Assembly: GCA_964503685.1 (NCBI GenBank)
Contig: CAZDAW010000034.1
Coordinates: 1 to 32,407, forward strand
Direction: 5' to 3'
DNA length: 32,407 bases
Source of the DNA: CAZDAW01 sp964503685
GTDB taxonomy: Bacteria > Chloroflexota > Anaerolineae > Anaerolineales > Anaerolineaceae
Made by a program: the position numbers and the translations under genes
In this document: positions 7,950 through 16,100 of the stretch, one piece after another
Layout of the letters: each line of letters starts with the position of its first letter
Position numbering within the stretch: the stretch's first letter is position 1
Notes under the pieces: model-generated
Databases searched by the model: none
What the model saw: the letters and a program-made list of their open reading frames with translations, nothing else
Told to the model about the DNA's origin: nothing

Positions 7950-8744
7950 ATGGAGTCTTATGACGAGTTTGTTGAAGAATCACAGAGCGGCCCGAAGCGA
8001 TCAGGCGGTGGGGCTTTTTGGAATCTGCTAAGCGTCGTTTTTTTATTGGGCGCTTTATGCCTGGGGAGCGTTGCAGTGATGATTTTCCTCAACCCGACGA
8101 GCCCATTGAATATATTTCCACCAGCTACACTTCCGCCCACTATATTCGTTCCTTCACCGACTGCGACAATTTGGGCGCCTACTGAAACATGGACGCCAAC
8201 TGCCACTTTTCTGCCTACAGATACCGCTACTCCTGAACCTCCCTCGCCGACGCCAACCGAGCTTCCTCCAGATGATACACCGATTGCAGAATCAGGAACA
8301 CCTGCTGTTGAAACCCCCACAGTCGCTGCTGGCGTAACGCCATCTGTCGCTGCAGAATCAAGTATGCCTTTTGTCGTACAGGATGGAAATCCCCTGGCGA
8401 CAACGAGCGCTGTTCAACATCCCGAACTGGGTTGTAATTGGATGGGCGTAGGCGGCCAGGTCTTTGACAAAAATGGCGCGCCTGCCGTGGGTTTCATTGT
8501 TATGTTGGGGGGGACACTTAACGGCAAGACAGTCAGCATGTTTACGTTGAGCGGAACTTATACAAATTACGGTCCGGCGGGTTATGAATTTAAACTCGCA
8601 GATGCCCCTATTGCGTCTTCTCAAGAGGTTTGGATTCAGCTTTTCGATCAGGCGCGTTTACCCCTCTCGAAGCCTGTTTATCTGAACACATTCAATGATT
8701 GCAATCGAAATCTGACGATGGTCAATTTCAAACAGATTAAATAA
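7950..8744 (+). CDS. Membrane-anchored protein with Pro/Thr stalk and beta-sandwich-like C-terminus
   Basis: A 264-residue protein. A short acidic cytoplasmic head (1-22) is followed by one membrane helix (about 24-47), a long Pro/Thr-rich stalk (about 58-107) of TPTAT and PSPTP runs, and an extracytoplasmic domain from about 150 to the end. That domain begins GCNWMGVGGQVFDKNGAPA, which resembles the first strands of carboxypeptidase-regulatory-like or prealbumin-type beta sandwiches. Two Cys (the one in GCNW and the one in NDCNRN) could form a disulfide. No enzyme motif is seen. It follows the foldase gene by 13 nt with a GGAG site and is probably co-transcribed; it may be a cell-surface partner or client, but that is a guess. 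Confidence 0.7.
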   Translation: MESYDEFVEESQSGPKRSGGGAFWNLLSVVFLLGALCLGSVAVMIFLNPTSPLNIFPPATLPPTIFVPSPTATIWAPTETWTPTATFLPTDTATPEPPSPTPTELPPDDTPIAESGTPAVETPTVAAGVTPSVAAESSMPFVVQDGNPLATTSAVQHPELGCNWMGVGGQVFDKNGAPAVGFIVMLGGTLNGKTVSMFTLSGTYTNYGPAGYEFKLADAPIASSQEVWIQLFDQARLPLSKPVYLNTFNDCNRNLTMVNFKQIK

Positions 8745-8765
8745 CCAGACTATCAATATGTCTGG
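8745..8765. terminator. Bidirectional terminator between convergent genes
   Basis: CCAGAC (8745-8750) and GTCTGG (8760-8765) form a 6-bp stem with a 9-nt A/T loop, flanked by A/T-rich bases on both sides. It lies exactly between the plus-strand stalk protein and the minus-strand methyltransferase. The T tracts are short, so its strength is uncertain. Confidence 0.5.
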
Positions 8766-8780
8766 ATTATAAACAGTCAG

Positions 8781-9572
8781 CTATTGCGACCTTTGACGGA
8801 TTACCTCGAAAAGTAAAACTGCCGCTGCCGCGGCCGCATTTAAGGACTCGCTCTTGCCGGGCATTGGAATCTGAACTATTCCACTGCAAAGCTGGTAGGC
8901 GTCTTTACTCGCCCCTTCAGCCTCGCCGCCAATTACCAGGGCAATCGGTTGTTTGAAATCTAACTCCCAAAGAGGTTTACCGCCCTGGGTGTCCGCCAGA
9001 TAGATACATAGCGTTTGTTGAGCATCCTCGTCGCCTTTCAATAGGGCCTGAATTTGTTTCCAGTTTAAATTATGAATCGCCAGATGAAAGTGCGCTCCCA
9101 TGGCAGAACGCAACACCTTTGGCGCGTATGCATCGGTTGTTCCGGGCGTTAGGATTACAGTCTGTACACCAGCCGCTGCCGCAGTCCGCAGGATTGTTCC
9201 GAGATTTCCCGGGTCGCGTAAAACATCGACAATAAGGACGAAATCCAATTTTTGCGGAATGGGGATGCGGCTATGCGGGCAAATCGCCAGAATGCCTTGC
9301 GTTGTTTCGGTATTGCTGATTGTATTCATTACTTTTGGAGACACTTCTTCAACCAGCGCACCTTTATTGGTCCATTCCTTGATGATTTCTTTTCCCCGTT
9401 CGCTCAGCGTATTGCAATAGAGGACCAATTTGGGCAGGCAGCCTGAAGCAAGCGCTTCTTCTGCCAGTCGCACCCCTTCAATGACAAAGGCGCTTTCTTC
9501 AGTTCGTTGCCGTGGTTTATCCAGCAGAGATCGCACGAGTTGTATTTTTGAGTTTCGAGTAGATGTGATCAT
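8781..9572 (-). CDS. SpoU/TrmH-family RNA 2'-O-methyltransferase
   Basis: A SPOUT-class enzyme of 263 residues that should transfer methyl from S-adenosylmethionine to a ribose 2'-OH in rRNA or tRNA. The N-terminal substrate-binding region (FVIEGVRLAEEAL, about 29-41) is typical of RlmB/TsnR-type members. The knotted catalytic domain shows motif 1 (DPGNLGTILRTA, 120-131, with the invariant Arg130), motif 2 (IGGEAEG, 214-220) and motif 3 (IPMPG then SESLN, 235-245). The ATG at 9572 overlaps the macro-gene stop as ATGA and fits the family N-terminus (MITSTRN). An in-frame ATG at 9599 would lie inside the upstream gene and is less likely. The exact RNA target cannot be read from sequence. It is the third gene of the operon. 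Confidence 0.9.
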   Translation of the reverse strand: MITSTRNSKIQLVRSLLDKPRQRTEESAFVIEGVRLAEEALASGCLPKLVLYCNTLSERGKEIIKEWTNKGALVEEVSPKVMNTISNTETTQGILAICPHSRIPIPQKLDFVLIVDVLRDPGNLGTILRTAAAAGVQTVILTPGTTDAYAPKVLRSAMGAHFHLAIHNLNWKQIQALLKGDEDAQQTLCIYLADTQGGKPLWELDFKQPIALVIGGEAEGASKDAYQLCSGIVQIPMPGKSESLNAAAAAAVLLFEVIRQRSQ

Positions 9573-10150
9573 ATTTTTTTTAACTTTGAGTTTTTCCATT
9601 CCAGGAAGGCATCCAGAAATGTGTGTAAAGTGGGTTGGTCGAAAAGAGTTAATCGGACCAGTTCAATCAACGAGTCGGGGTGGGTGTCGTAATATTCTTG
9701 AAAAGTTCTCATGAATATCTTTGCGGCGCGTTCTCTGGGAAAACCGAATATTCCAGTGGAAATGGCAGGAAAGGCTATTGATTTTACCTTCAGTTCATTG
9801 GCAATTTTAAGTGAACCCATGATCGCTGTTGCCAGTTTCTGGTCCTCGTCGCCTTCACCCCAAATTGGGCCGACAGCATGAATAATGTATTTACAGGGCA
9901 GCAACCCTGCTCCGGTGTATGCCGGTTCAGCATGAGATACCGGCCCATGTTGAGCAACCCATTCGGCGCTTTCACGGTTTATCTGCGCTCCGCCGCGTCT
10001 GGCAATGATTCCTGCAACGCCGCCGCCGTGCTGCAAATAAGCGTTGGCTGCATTGACAATTGCATCGACTGATTCTTGAGTTATATCGCCCTCGATGATT
10101 TCGATTCGCTGCCCGCCAGGGAAAGTGAACTGATCAATGACTGTGTTCAT
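9569..10150 (-). CDS. Macro-domain protein (ADP-ribose binding or hydrolysing)
   Basis: A stand-alone macro domain of 193 residues. It carries GDIT (21-24), which binds the adenine side of ADP-ribose, NAAN (33-36), HGGGVAG (41-47) and the phosphate loop STGIFGF (131-137). The HGGGVAG form matches AF1521-like macro domains better than the YmdB/MacroD form. Such proteins bind ADP-ribose, and many remove it from proteins, nucleic acids or O-acetyl-ADP-ribose. The start is one base after the stop of the aminotransferase gene, and its stop overlaps the methyltransferase start by 4 nt, so all three are translationally coupled. No ADP-ribosyltransferase gene is visible nearby. Confidence 0.93.
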   Translation of the reverse strand: MNTVIDQFTFPGGQRIEIIEGDITQESVDAIVNAANAYLQHGGGVAGIIARRGGAQINRESAEWVAQHGPVSHAEPAYTGAGLLPCKYIIHAVGPIWGEGDEDQKLATAIMGSLKIANELKVKSIAFPAISTGIFGFPRERAAKIFMRTFQEYYDTHPDSLIELVRLTLFDQPTLHTFLDAFLEWKNSKLKKI

Positions 10151-10151
10151 G

Positions 10152-11432
10152 CTAATTTAAAAAGCGCTCGAAACGATCCTTCCTGAGTTCTGAAACAACT
10201 TTGCCAAACTGCTGTATTTCTTCAACTGTGTTATAGTGTACTGCTCCTGCTCGCAACAAACCTCCTTTGTCCTCCAGCTTGAGAGTTTTTGTCACTTCCA
10301 GGGCGTAGAAATTTCCATCCCAGACAAAAATACCGGCCTGACTCAGACTTTGAGCTATCTCTTTGGGCGACCATCCTTTTAACGTGAATGAAAATGTTGG
10401 CACCCTTTCTTCAAGTCTGAAAACATCTGCGATGCCGAACAGATTTAAATCAGGTATTCCACTTAAGGTTTCGATGAAAGCGCGGCTGATTTCAAATTCA
10501 TACGCGCGAATAGCGTTCATGGCTTGTTTGAATAATAATTTCCGTCCGCTGTAATCTCCCTGAAATTTTTCGGTCTGTTCATCGCCGAAAGTTTTACCAA
10601 TCCATTCCAGGTATTCCAGAGCGCCCAGCAGAGCAGCTATGCCTTCGAAATTGGCGGTTCCGGTTTCAAACTTGTTAGGAGGTTCATCGTGCGCCGGACG
10701 CACTTTATATGCGGTCAATTTTTCCAGCAAATCAAAGCGGCCGTAGAGTATTCCCAGATGCGGGCCGAAGTATTTGTAGGCCGAACTGACCAGGAAGTCG
10801 CATTCCAATTGTTGTACGTCAATCGGGCCATGTGGGGCATACTGAACGGCGTCAACATAAACCAGCGCGCCAGCTTCGTGCGCCATTTTAACAATTTTCT
10901 TAATCGGATTGATTGTGCCGACGGCGTTTGATGCGTAACCTACAGCAACAATCTTGGGGTGGTTTTCGAGCGCCAGTTGCAAACTGTTCAGGTTGAGGGT
11001 GCAGTCTTCCGTGTTGAAGTCTACCCAGCGGATGGTGCAGCCAGTATCCTGGGCAATTAGCAGCCAGGGCGCGATATTTGCATCGTGATCGAGGTGGGTG
11101 ACAACAATTTCGTCTCCAGCTTTAAGCCATCGGGCGAGCGACCGGCTCAAATTTAAGGTCAGGCTTGTCATATTAGGGCCAAAGATAATCTCATCAGGGC
11201 GGGCAGCATTAATGAAATCAGCATAAGCTTTACGGGTTTCTGCAATAATTGATGCCGTTGTTTGGCTGGTTGTAAAATGCCCGCCTATGTTGGCATTGTG
11301 ATGCTTCAGGTAATCCGTCATCCGATCTAACGATTGTTTACATATTTGAGTACCGCCGGGGTTATCCAAAAAGATAGCTGGCTTGTTGAGGGAGGGGAAT
11401 TGATTTCGGATTGTTTTAATGTCGATAGTCAC
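10152..11432 (-). CDS. Cysteine-desulfurase-like class V aminotransferase without the usual catalytic Cys
   Basis: A PLP enzyme of the SufS/CsdA-like class V aminotransferase group, 426 residues, close to the VC1184 (TIGR01976) subfamily. Recognisable parts are FLDNPGG (21-27), the PLP-stacking His115 in THLDHDAN, D194 in YVDAVQYAPHG and the Schiff-base Lys220 in SSAYKYFGPHLG. Near the C-terminus, GLLRAGAVHYNT supplies the substrate-carboxylate Arg. Where desulfurases carry the persulfide-forming Cys loop, the corresponding region reads VWDGNFYALEV with no Cys, so canonical sulfur transfer is doubtful. Translation starts at GTG (11430-11432), fixed by a perfect AGGAGG at 11438-11443. It heads the operon with the macro and SpoU genes. 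Confidence 0.88.
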   Translation of the reverse strand: MTIDIKTIRNQFPSLNKPAIFLDNPGGTQICKQSLDRMTDYLKHHNANIGGHFTTSQTTASIIAETRKAYADFINAARPDEIIFGPNMTSLTLNLSRSLARWLKAGDEIVVTHLDHDANIAPWLLIAQDTGCTIRWVDFNTEDCTLNLNSLQLALENHPKIVAVGYASNAVGTINPIKKIVKMAHEAGALVYVDAVQYAPHGPIDVQQLECDFLVSSAYKYFGPHLGILYGRFDLLEKLTAYKVRPAHDEPPNKFETGTANFEGIAALLGALEYLEWIGKTFGDEQTEKFQGDYSGRKLLFKQAMNAIRAYEFEISRAFIETLSGIPDLNLFGIADVFRLEERVPTFSFTLKGWSPKEIAQSLSQAGIFVWDGNFYALEVTKTLKLEDKGGLLRAGAVHYNTVEEIQQFGKVVSELRKDRFERFLN

Positions 11433-11467
11433 AATGACCTCCTGTTTTGTTCACCATGCGTAATCCA

Positions 11468-11495
11468 GTAATAATATTACCATATTTCCCGACAA
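11468..11495 (-). promoter_or_regulatory. Possible promoter of the aminotransferase-macro-SpoU operon
   Basis: Read on the minus strand, TTGTCG (11490-11495) and TATTAC (11468-11473) are separated by 16 bp, 36 nt ahead of the GTG start. The match is moderate and the surroundings are AT-rich, so other -10 choices exist. Confidence 0.4.
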
Positions 11496-11570
11496 CTAAT
11501 TTTCGTATTCTGTTTGGTCCTTAAAAAAGACCGGCTGCATATTAACATTTTATTAACCGCAATAATCATG

Positions 11571-12070
11571 TATAATATATGTAGTTATTAAATCAGAATA
11601 CTTATATTTATTTTTCAGGGTGTTTCGTATTCATCCTGAAACTGGATATGGCTAGGATTGAATAATTTCAATTTGGTGCTTTGAGCGCTAGTATGTGCTG
11701 ATTGGCATGTTGGTTGTTTAGAAGTCGATAATAAATTTGTTTTAATATATGTACCACTGAGAGAGTTATGCCAGATATCAAAAGGCGCTTATGGAATAAG
11801 CATTGTAACCACCAATTCATTTGTTCTTTTTGAAGGTTTGGCTCGAATCTGGTGAGGCATTTTATTGAAAATAAAAATCATTTGGCTTCTTTAATACCAA
11901 CATCTCGATACGGATGGAATTAGGAATTCGATGAAATCGTTCTATTCGTTCGCTCATGAGGTTACCGGTAATTTAAATTAACGGTACGGCGGATAGCAAA
12001 GATTGAGATTGATGAATCAAAGTTGGCAGCCATATCCTGGTAGGCAGAGGATATTGGCTGTTGCGTTTTT
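11571..12070 (+). other. Gene-free structured region; candidate long leader or small RNA ahead of recX
   Basis: No convincing coding gene lies in the 646 bp between 11432 and 12079. A perfect TATAAT at 11571-11576 (weak -35) could start an RNA of about 490 nt. Hairpins visible by eye include a 10-bp stem at 11613-11622/11632-11641 and GCTTAT/ATAAGC near 11790-11805. There is also a near-palindromic stem TACCGGTAAT/ATTAACGGTA around 11963-11986, and the terminator-like hairpin at 12027-12060. A 21-codon ORF at 11768-11833 has a GAGAG site but no other support. I matched it to no known riboswitch, 6S, SRP or tmRNA. The region also holds the divergent promoter of the aminotransferase operon. Confidence 0.4.
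12027..12070 (+). terminator. Terminator-like hairpin 18 nt before recX (attenuator candidate)
   Basis: CAGCCATATCCT (12027-12038) pairs with AGGATATTGGCTG (12048-12060), a 12-bp stem with one bulged T and a 9-nt loop, followed by TTGCGTTTTT. The recX start codon begins at 12079. Any transcript from upstream must pass this hairpin to express recX-rny. Confidence 0.65.
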
Positions 12071-12078
12071 AACAGGTT

Positions 12079-12750
12079 ATGAACAGAACAATCACAGCAA
12101 TTAAGATACAAAAGCGCAATCCAGAGCGAGTGAATATTTACCTCGATGGAGACTATGCTTTTGGCTTGGCAAAAATATTGGCCGCCTGGTTGCGAGTAGG
12201 TGAAGAGCTAAGCGAAGAGAGAATTTGTAAGTTAAAAGAGCAAGATTCTTTTGAGGCCGCTTACCAGAAATCTTTGCATTTTTTAAGTTTTCGGCCTCGC
12301 TCAGAAGATGAAATCCGCCGGAGACTGCGCCAGGATGATATTGATGATCTGGTCATTGATTCTGTTTTAGGACGCTTGCGTCAGGCAGGTCTGGTGGATG
12401 ACCTCCAATTCGCTCAAACCTGGATAGAAAACCGCAGCGCATTTCGCCCGCGCAGCCATCGGTTGCTGGCTTACGAACTGCGTCAAAAAGGCATAGCGGC
12501 CGATACGATCTCGACATCATTGGTCGATTTGGTTGATGATGAAGTTCTGGCGTATCAGGCAGCTGCGCGACAGGCAGGCAAGTACGAGAAGATGGAATGG
12601 ATTGATTTTCGAAAAAAGCTGATCAGCTTTTTGGGCCGGCGTGGTTTTTCTTATAGCGTCAGCGCGCCGGTTGTTTTACGAGTTTGGAAGGAGAAACAAT
12701 CTGATTTCCAGAACGCGGTAATAACAAACAACTTGTTTGAAGAGGAATGA
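12079..12750 (+). CDS. recX: Regulatory protein RecX
   Basis: A 223-residue RecX-family protein that binds and limits RecA filaments. The three-helix repeats are visible: the first around SLHFLSFRPRSEDEIRRRL (about 65-83), the second around VIDSVLGRLRQAGLVDDLQFAQTWIE (about 93-118), and the third at the C-terminus around WIDFRKKLISFLGRRGFSY. The N-terminal part (ITAIKIQKRNPERVNIYLDGDYAFGL) is the beta-rich extension common in Firmicute and Chloroflexota RecX. Unlike many genomes, recA is not directly upstream; a long non-coding stretch with a terminator-like hairpin precedes it. The ribosome site is weak (ACAGG). Its stop overlaps the reading frame of rny, so the two are coupled. Confidence 0.9.
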   Translation: MNRTITAIKIQKRNPERVNIYLDGDYAFGLAKILAAWLRVGEELSEERICKLKEQDSFEAAYQKSLHFLSFRPRSEDEIRRRLRQDDIDDLVIDSVLGRLRQAGLVDDLQFAQTWIENRSAFRPRSHRLLAYELRQKGIAADTISTSLVDLVDDEVLAYQAAARQAGKYEKMEWIDFRKKLISFLGRRGFSYSVSAPVVLRVWKEKQSDFQNAVITNNLFEEE

Positions 12751-12752
12751 TT

Positions 12753-14291
12753 ATGGGAAATATTGGCTTACCAGTATTGTTGTTAATCTTTGCGGGTGTA
12801 TTAATTCTGGGGGTTGTGCTAGGCTATTTTTACAGCCAGCTACGCTATGAAAAAGTGACAAAAGATCAAAAGAAAAAGTCTGAAAATATTATTCTGGAGG
12901 CGATAGAAAAGGCGCGGGTTACTGAAATTCAGGCCAAGGATAATGCTTTGAAGATTCTCCAAAACGCAGAGGCGGATATATCCCGCCGGCGTGGAGAGAT
13001 GAGTCGGGAAGAAGACCGGCTTCAAAAACGACGGGCCGAATTGGATCACCGGGTTGAGCGGATGGAGCAGAGAGAAATGGCGCTCAATAAACGCCAAAGC
13101 GCATTGGATAAACGGGTTAACGAAGTCGAGAAGATGTATACCCAGCAGATGGCCGAGTTGCAGCGGATTGCCCAGATGGATATTGAAGAGGCGCGTCAGG
13201 TATTGCTCGCTGAGGTGGAGAAAGAATCGCGGGCAGATATGGCGCGTATTATTCGCCAGATCGAGACCGAGGCGCGCGAAGAAGGTGAAACTCGTGCTCG
13301 TGAATTGATTGCAGACGCTATTCAACGGGTGGCTTCTGAGCATGTCAACGAAGTAACGACTTCAATCGTCTCGCTGCCCAATGAAGAGATGAAGGGACGC
13401 ATTGTTGGGCGTAACGGCCGAAATATTCGCGCATTTGAGCAGGCTGCAGGTGTGGATGTTATCGTTGATGATACGCCGGAAGCCGTGACGATTTCCTGTT
13501 TCGATCCGGTGCGGCGTGAAGTTGCCCGGCGCTCGCTGGCGAGGTTGATTCTGGATGGGCGAATTCACCCGGCTCATATTGAGAAGATCCTCAACGATGA
13601 ACAGAAGGAAGTTGATCGCATCATTGTTGAAGCGGGTGAGGAAGCTGCTTTCGATGCCGGTGTGGCCGGCATTCACCCTGAAGTATTAAAGGTACTGGGG
13701 CGACTTAAATTCCGTACGTCTTATGGCCAAAACCAGCTGGCGCATGCAGTTGAGGTGGCGAAAATTGCCTCGGTCATTGCTTCTGAATTGGGGGCAGATG
13801 TGGAACTGGCAAAAGCCGGCGCGCTGCTGCATGACCTGGGCAAGGCAATGGATCATAATATAGAAGGTACTCACGCCATGATCGGCGCCGAATTTGCCAA
13901 ACGTCATGGCGTTCACCCCAAGGTGGTCAATGCCATTGCATCGCACCACCACGAAGTGGAGCAAGAGAGTGTAGAAGCGGTGATCATTGAAGCGGCTGAC
14001 GCCATTTCAGGGGCGCGGCCCGGCGCTCGCCGTGAAGACCTTGAGCAGTACATTAAACGCCTGCGCGCCCTGGAGGAGATTGCCAATTCTTATAAAGGCG
14101 TCAGCCAGAGTTATGCGATTCAGGCCGGCCGCGAGGTTCGCATCATTGTTCGACCTGAGGATATTGATGACCTTGCCGCCACCCGTCTGGCGCGGGATAT
14201 TGCAAAGAAAATAGAGGAAACTATGCAGTATCCAGGTCAGATCAAGGTGACTGTTATCCGCGAGACGCGAGCGATCGAATACGCCAAGTAA
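12753..14291 (+). CDS. rny: Ribonuclease Y
   Basis: A membrane-bound endoribonuclease that starts mRNA decay in many Gram-positive and other monoderm bacteria. Domains in order (512 residues): an N-terminal membrane helix (about 5-27), a long charged coiled coil (about 30-200), a KH RNA-binding domain with GRIVGRNGRNI (about 215-225), an HD domain with LLHDLGKAMDH (about 359-369) and SHHHE supplying metal ligands, and a conserved C-terminal region ending in YPGQIKVTVIRE. An ATG at 12747 overlaps the recX stop, but the GAGG at 12742-12745 is far better placed for the ATG at 12753. Its terminator lies inside the convergent gene. The long structured region before recX may be relevant to feedback control. 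Confidence 0.96.
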   Translation: MGNIGLPVLLLIFAGVLILGVVLGYFYSQLRYEKVTKDQKKKSENIILEAIEKARVTEIQAKDNALKILQNAEADISRRRGEMSREEDRLQKRRAELDHRVERMEQREMALNKRQSALDKRVNEVEKMYTQQMAELQRIAQMDIEEARQVLLAEVEKESRADMARIIRQIETEAREEGETRARELIADAIQRVASEHVNEVTTSIVSLPNEEMKGRIVGRNGRNIRAFEQAAGVDVIVDDTPEAVTISCFDPVRREVARRSLARLILDGRIHPAHIEKILNDEQKEVDRIIVEAGEEAAFDAGVAGIHPEVLKVLGRLKFRTSYGQNQLAHAVEVAKIASVIASELGADVELAKAGALLHDLGKAMDHNIEGTHAMIGAEFAKRHGVHPKVVNAIASHHHEVEQESVEAVIIEAADAISGARPGARREDLEQYIKRLRALEEIANSYKGVSQSYAIQAGREVRIIVRPEDIDDLAATRLARDIAKKIEETMQYPGQIKVTVIRETRAIEYAK

Positions 14292-14293
14292 AT

Positions 14294-14935
14294 TTATCTG
14301 ATCCGTATAAACGGGTTTGTGCGTTTTTCAATACCAACAGTACTCCCTGGGCCATGACCGGGGAGTATTTTTGTCGAATCGGGGAGGCTGAGTACCTGGG
14401 TGTGGATGCTGTTGATCAAGGTTGCGTAATCTTCGCCGGGAAGATCGGTTCGCCCGATGCTGCCCTGGAAGATAACATCGCCGGAAAAGAGGGTGTTGGC
14501 GGAGGCGCAATAAAAGATGACATGGCCGGGTGTGTGGCCGGGGGCATGGCGCACTTCGAATTCGATCTGACCCAGTTTGAGAATTTGACCGTGTGAAAAG
14601 AAAATTGAAGGTTCTGGAGCCGGGTCAACATACATATTAAAGTATGACGCCTCGCCTCCTGTATGGAGCAAGCCCAGGTCATCGGGGTGAACCGCCACAG
14701 GCACAGCGGGCGAGAATGCGTTGGCAACGGCTGATGCGCCGCCGAAGTGATCAAAATGGGCATGGGTTAACCATATCTGGGTGATCTGCCAGTCGCGACG
14801 TTTTGCTTCTGCAATAATGATATTGCCCTCGTCAGCCGGGTCGATCACGACTGCCTGACTGGTTTCGGAATCGGCGATTAAGAAGTTATTGGTCTGCACC
14901 GGACCGGTAATGAAAGATACGATTTCAAGCGGCAT
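14294..14935 (-). CDS. Metallo-beta-lactamase-fold hydrolase (glyoxalase II-like)
   Basis: A 213-residue zinc or iron hydrolase of the MBL superfamily. The signature THAHFDH (about 57-63) supplies the dinuclear metal site; further ligands are His in HAPGHTPGH and Asp in FSGDVIFQG, and the C-terminal LPGHGPGS supplies the last His. The GRTDLPG motif is typical of the YcbL/glyoxalase-II-like thioesterase group, so a thiol-ester substrate is plausible but unproven. The ATG at 14935 matches the family N-terminus (MPLEIV) and overlaps the MFS gene by 11 nt; an in-frame ATG at 14959 is possible but has no ribosome site. The stop is 2 bp from the stop of rny, so the two genes are convergent with no spacer. 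Confidence 0.87.
   Translation of the reverse strand: MPLEIVSFITGPVQTNNFLIADSETSQAVVIDPADEGNIIIAEAKRRDWQITQIWLTHAHFDHFGGASAVANAFSPAVPVAVHPDDLGLLHTGGEASYFNMYVDPAPEPSIFFSHGQILKLGQIEFEVRHAPGHTPGHVIFYCASANTLFSGDVIFQGSIGRTDLPGEDYATLINSIHTQVLSLPDSTKILPGHGPGSTVGIEKRTNPFIRIR
14341..14372 (+). terminator. Terminator of rny located inside the convergent MBL gene
   Basis: TACTCCC (14341-14347) pairs with GGGAGTA (14361-14367), extended inward by three more pairs, and is followed by TTTTT (14368-14372). It is oriented for the plus strand and starts 49 nt past the rny stop, within the last 80 bases of the minus-strand hydrolase coding sequence. Confidence 0.8.
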
Positions 14936-16100
14936 CAGGTTCTTCAATACTCCTTTCATGTGGAGATGCAGCAGGTATCTGCTGATTCTTTGTTTTTGGC
15001 ATCAGGAAATAGCTGATGATTATCGAAATCAGAATCAATGTCAATCCGATCTTGTAGATTCCTGAAGGGTTGGTCTGGTATATTACGCCGGCCAGAATAG
15101 GGGCAAGAAAAACCGCGACGCTGTTGGCGGTTTCGGTGATTCCATAAGCCGTACCAATTTCAGCCGGATGAACCAATCCGCGAGCCAGGGCGGAAGCCAT
15201 CGAGCGCGCCACTTTGTAGCCGCCCATTGCAAAATAACCGACGCCGAAAATGATCGGGTTATTTCCCAGCCAGAGCATCAGGGTAAATGATGCGACAAAA
15301 CCCTGGCTGAGGAGAAACGCCAGGCGGGCATCCAACGCTCCCAGCGCCAGGGCCAGAACAGCGTTTCCCAGATTACCCAGTGAGCCCAGGCGTCCGATGA
15401 CGCTTAGCGAATAACCATGCTGGTTTTGCAGATAATTGGGGGTTAACGGCTGGGGCAAATATAAGGAAAACATGACCAGGATGATGATCCCAACGAAGCT
15501 CCAGAAACGCATGTTGGCCATCAAACGGGTGGAGACGTCGTCAGCCTGACGCCTTTCGATGGGTTGTTTCCTGATAAAAAAGATCAGCACTGTTGAAATG
15601 AACATAAAACCGGTCGCCGCAAGAAATACGGTTTTCAAACCGCAGCGGTCGCCGATTGCGCCGCCGATGATGGGGCCGCTCACCGCGCCCAGGTTGAAGC
15701 TGGCTGAGATGAGGGTGATGGCGCGCCCGACAGACCAGTTGCCCCGCGCCCGAGTGACATAGCTGTTCATTGGCGCCAGTGAGAACGAGGTGAGGCCGTA
15801 AAGCGCCAGCCCGAACACGAAGACGGCAAGCGAATCGGCGAGGGCCATGATGCTGGCGGCCGCAAATCCGATCAGCCAGGAGAGCCAGATAAGCGGGCGC
15901 GCTCCGAAGCGGTCTGATAAATAACCGGCGGGAATACTGGCAAGCGCCATGAAAAGACCGCCTACCCCCAGGATGACGCCGATGCCGACCGGACTCGCTC
16001 CCAGTTGTTGGAGGTAGATTGGTTGAAATAAGAGGAACATGCCCTCGCCAATTCCCCAAACGAAGAGGGATACTCCAAGCATGAGTACGCTGGGGTTCAT
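14925..16100 (-). CDS. MFS transporter
   Basis: A 391-residue major facilitator superfamily protein with about 12 membrane helices. The loop 2-3 signature is clear (GYLSDRFGARPLIWLSW, about residues 59-75), and a repeat-like motif GAVSGPIIGGAIGDRCG marks the end of the first half. The substrate cannot be read from sequence; MFS proteins of this type are often drug or metabolite exporters. It starts with ATG overlapping the stop of the upstream hydrolase (ATGA, 16097-16100), and its own stop overlaps the MBL gene, so it is the third member of a four-gene minus-strand operon. Local GC content is high compared with the rest of the window. Confidence 0.9.
   Translation of the reverse strand: MNPSVLMLGVSLFVWGIGEGMFLLFQPIYLQQLGASPVGIGVILGVGGLFMALASIPAGYLSDRFGARPLIWLSWLIGFAAASIMALADSLAVFVFGLALYGLTSFSLAPMNSYVTRARGNWSVGRAITLISASFNLGAVSGPIIGGAIGDRCGLKTVFLAATGFMFISTVLIFFIRKQPIERRQADDVSTRLMANMRFWSFVGIIILVMFSLYLPQPLTPNYLQNQHGYSLSVIGRLGSLGNLGNAVLALALGALDARLAFLLSQGFVASFTLMLWLGNNPIIFGVGYFAMGGYKVARSMASALARGLVHPAEIGTAYGITETANSVAVFLAPILAGVIYQTNPSGIYKIGLTLILISIIISYFLMPKTKNQQIPAASPHERSIEEPDAA

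Noticed and set aside
11768..11833. A 21-codon open frame with a GAGAG site
   Set aside because: Too short and unsupported; no hydrophobic, leader-peptide or toxin-like features.
11940..12070. Possible known riboswitch ahead of recX (GGCAGCC and GCAAAG pieces recall GEMM elements)
   Set aside because: The order and stems do not fit the GEMM fold; kept only as an unassigned structured region.
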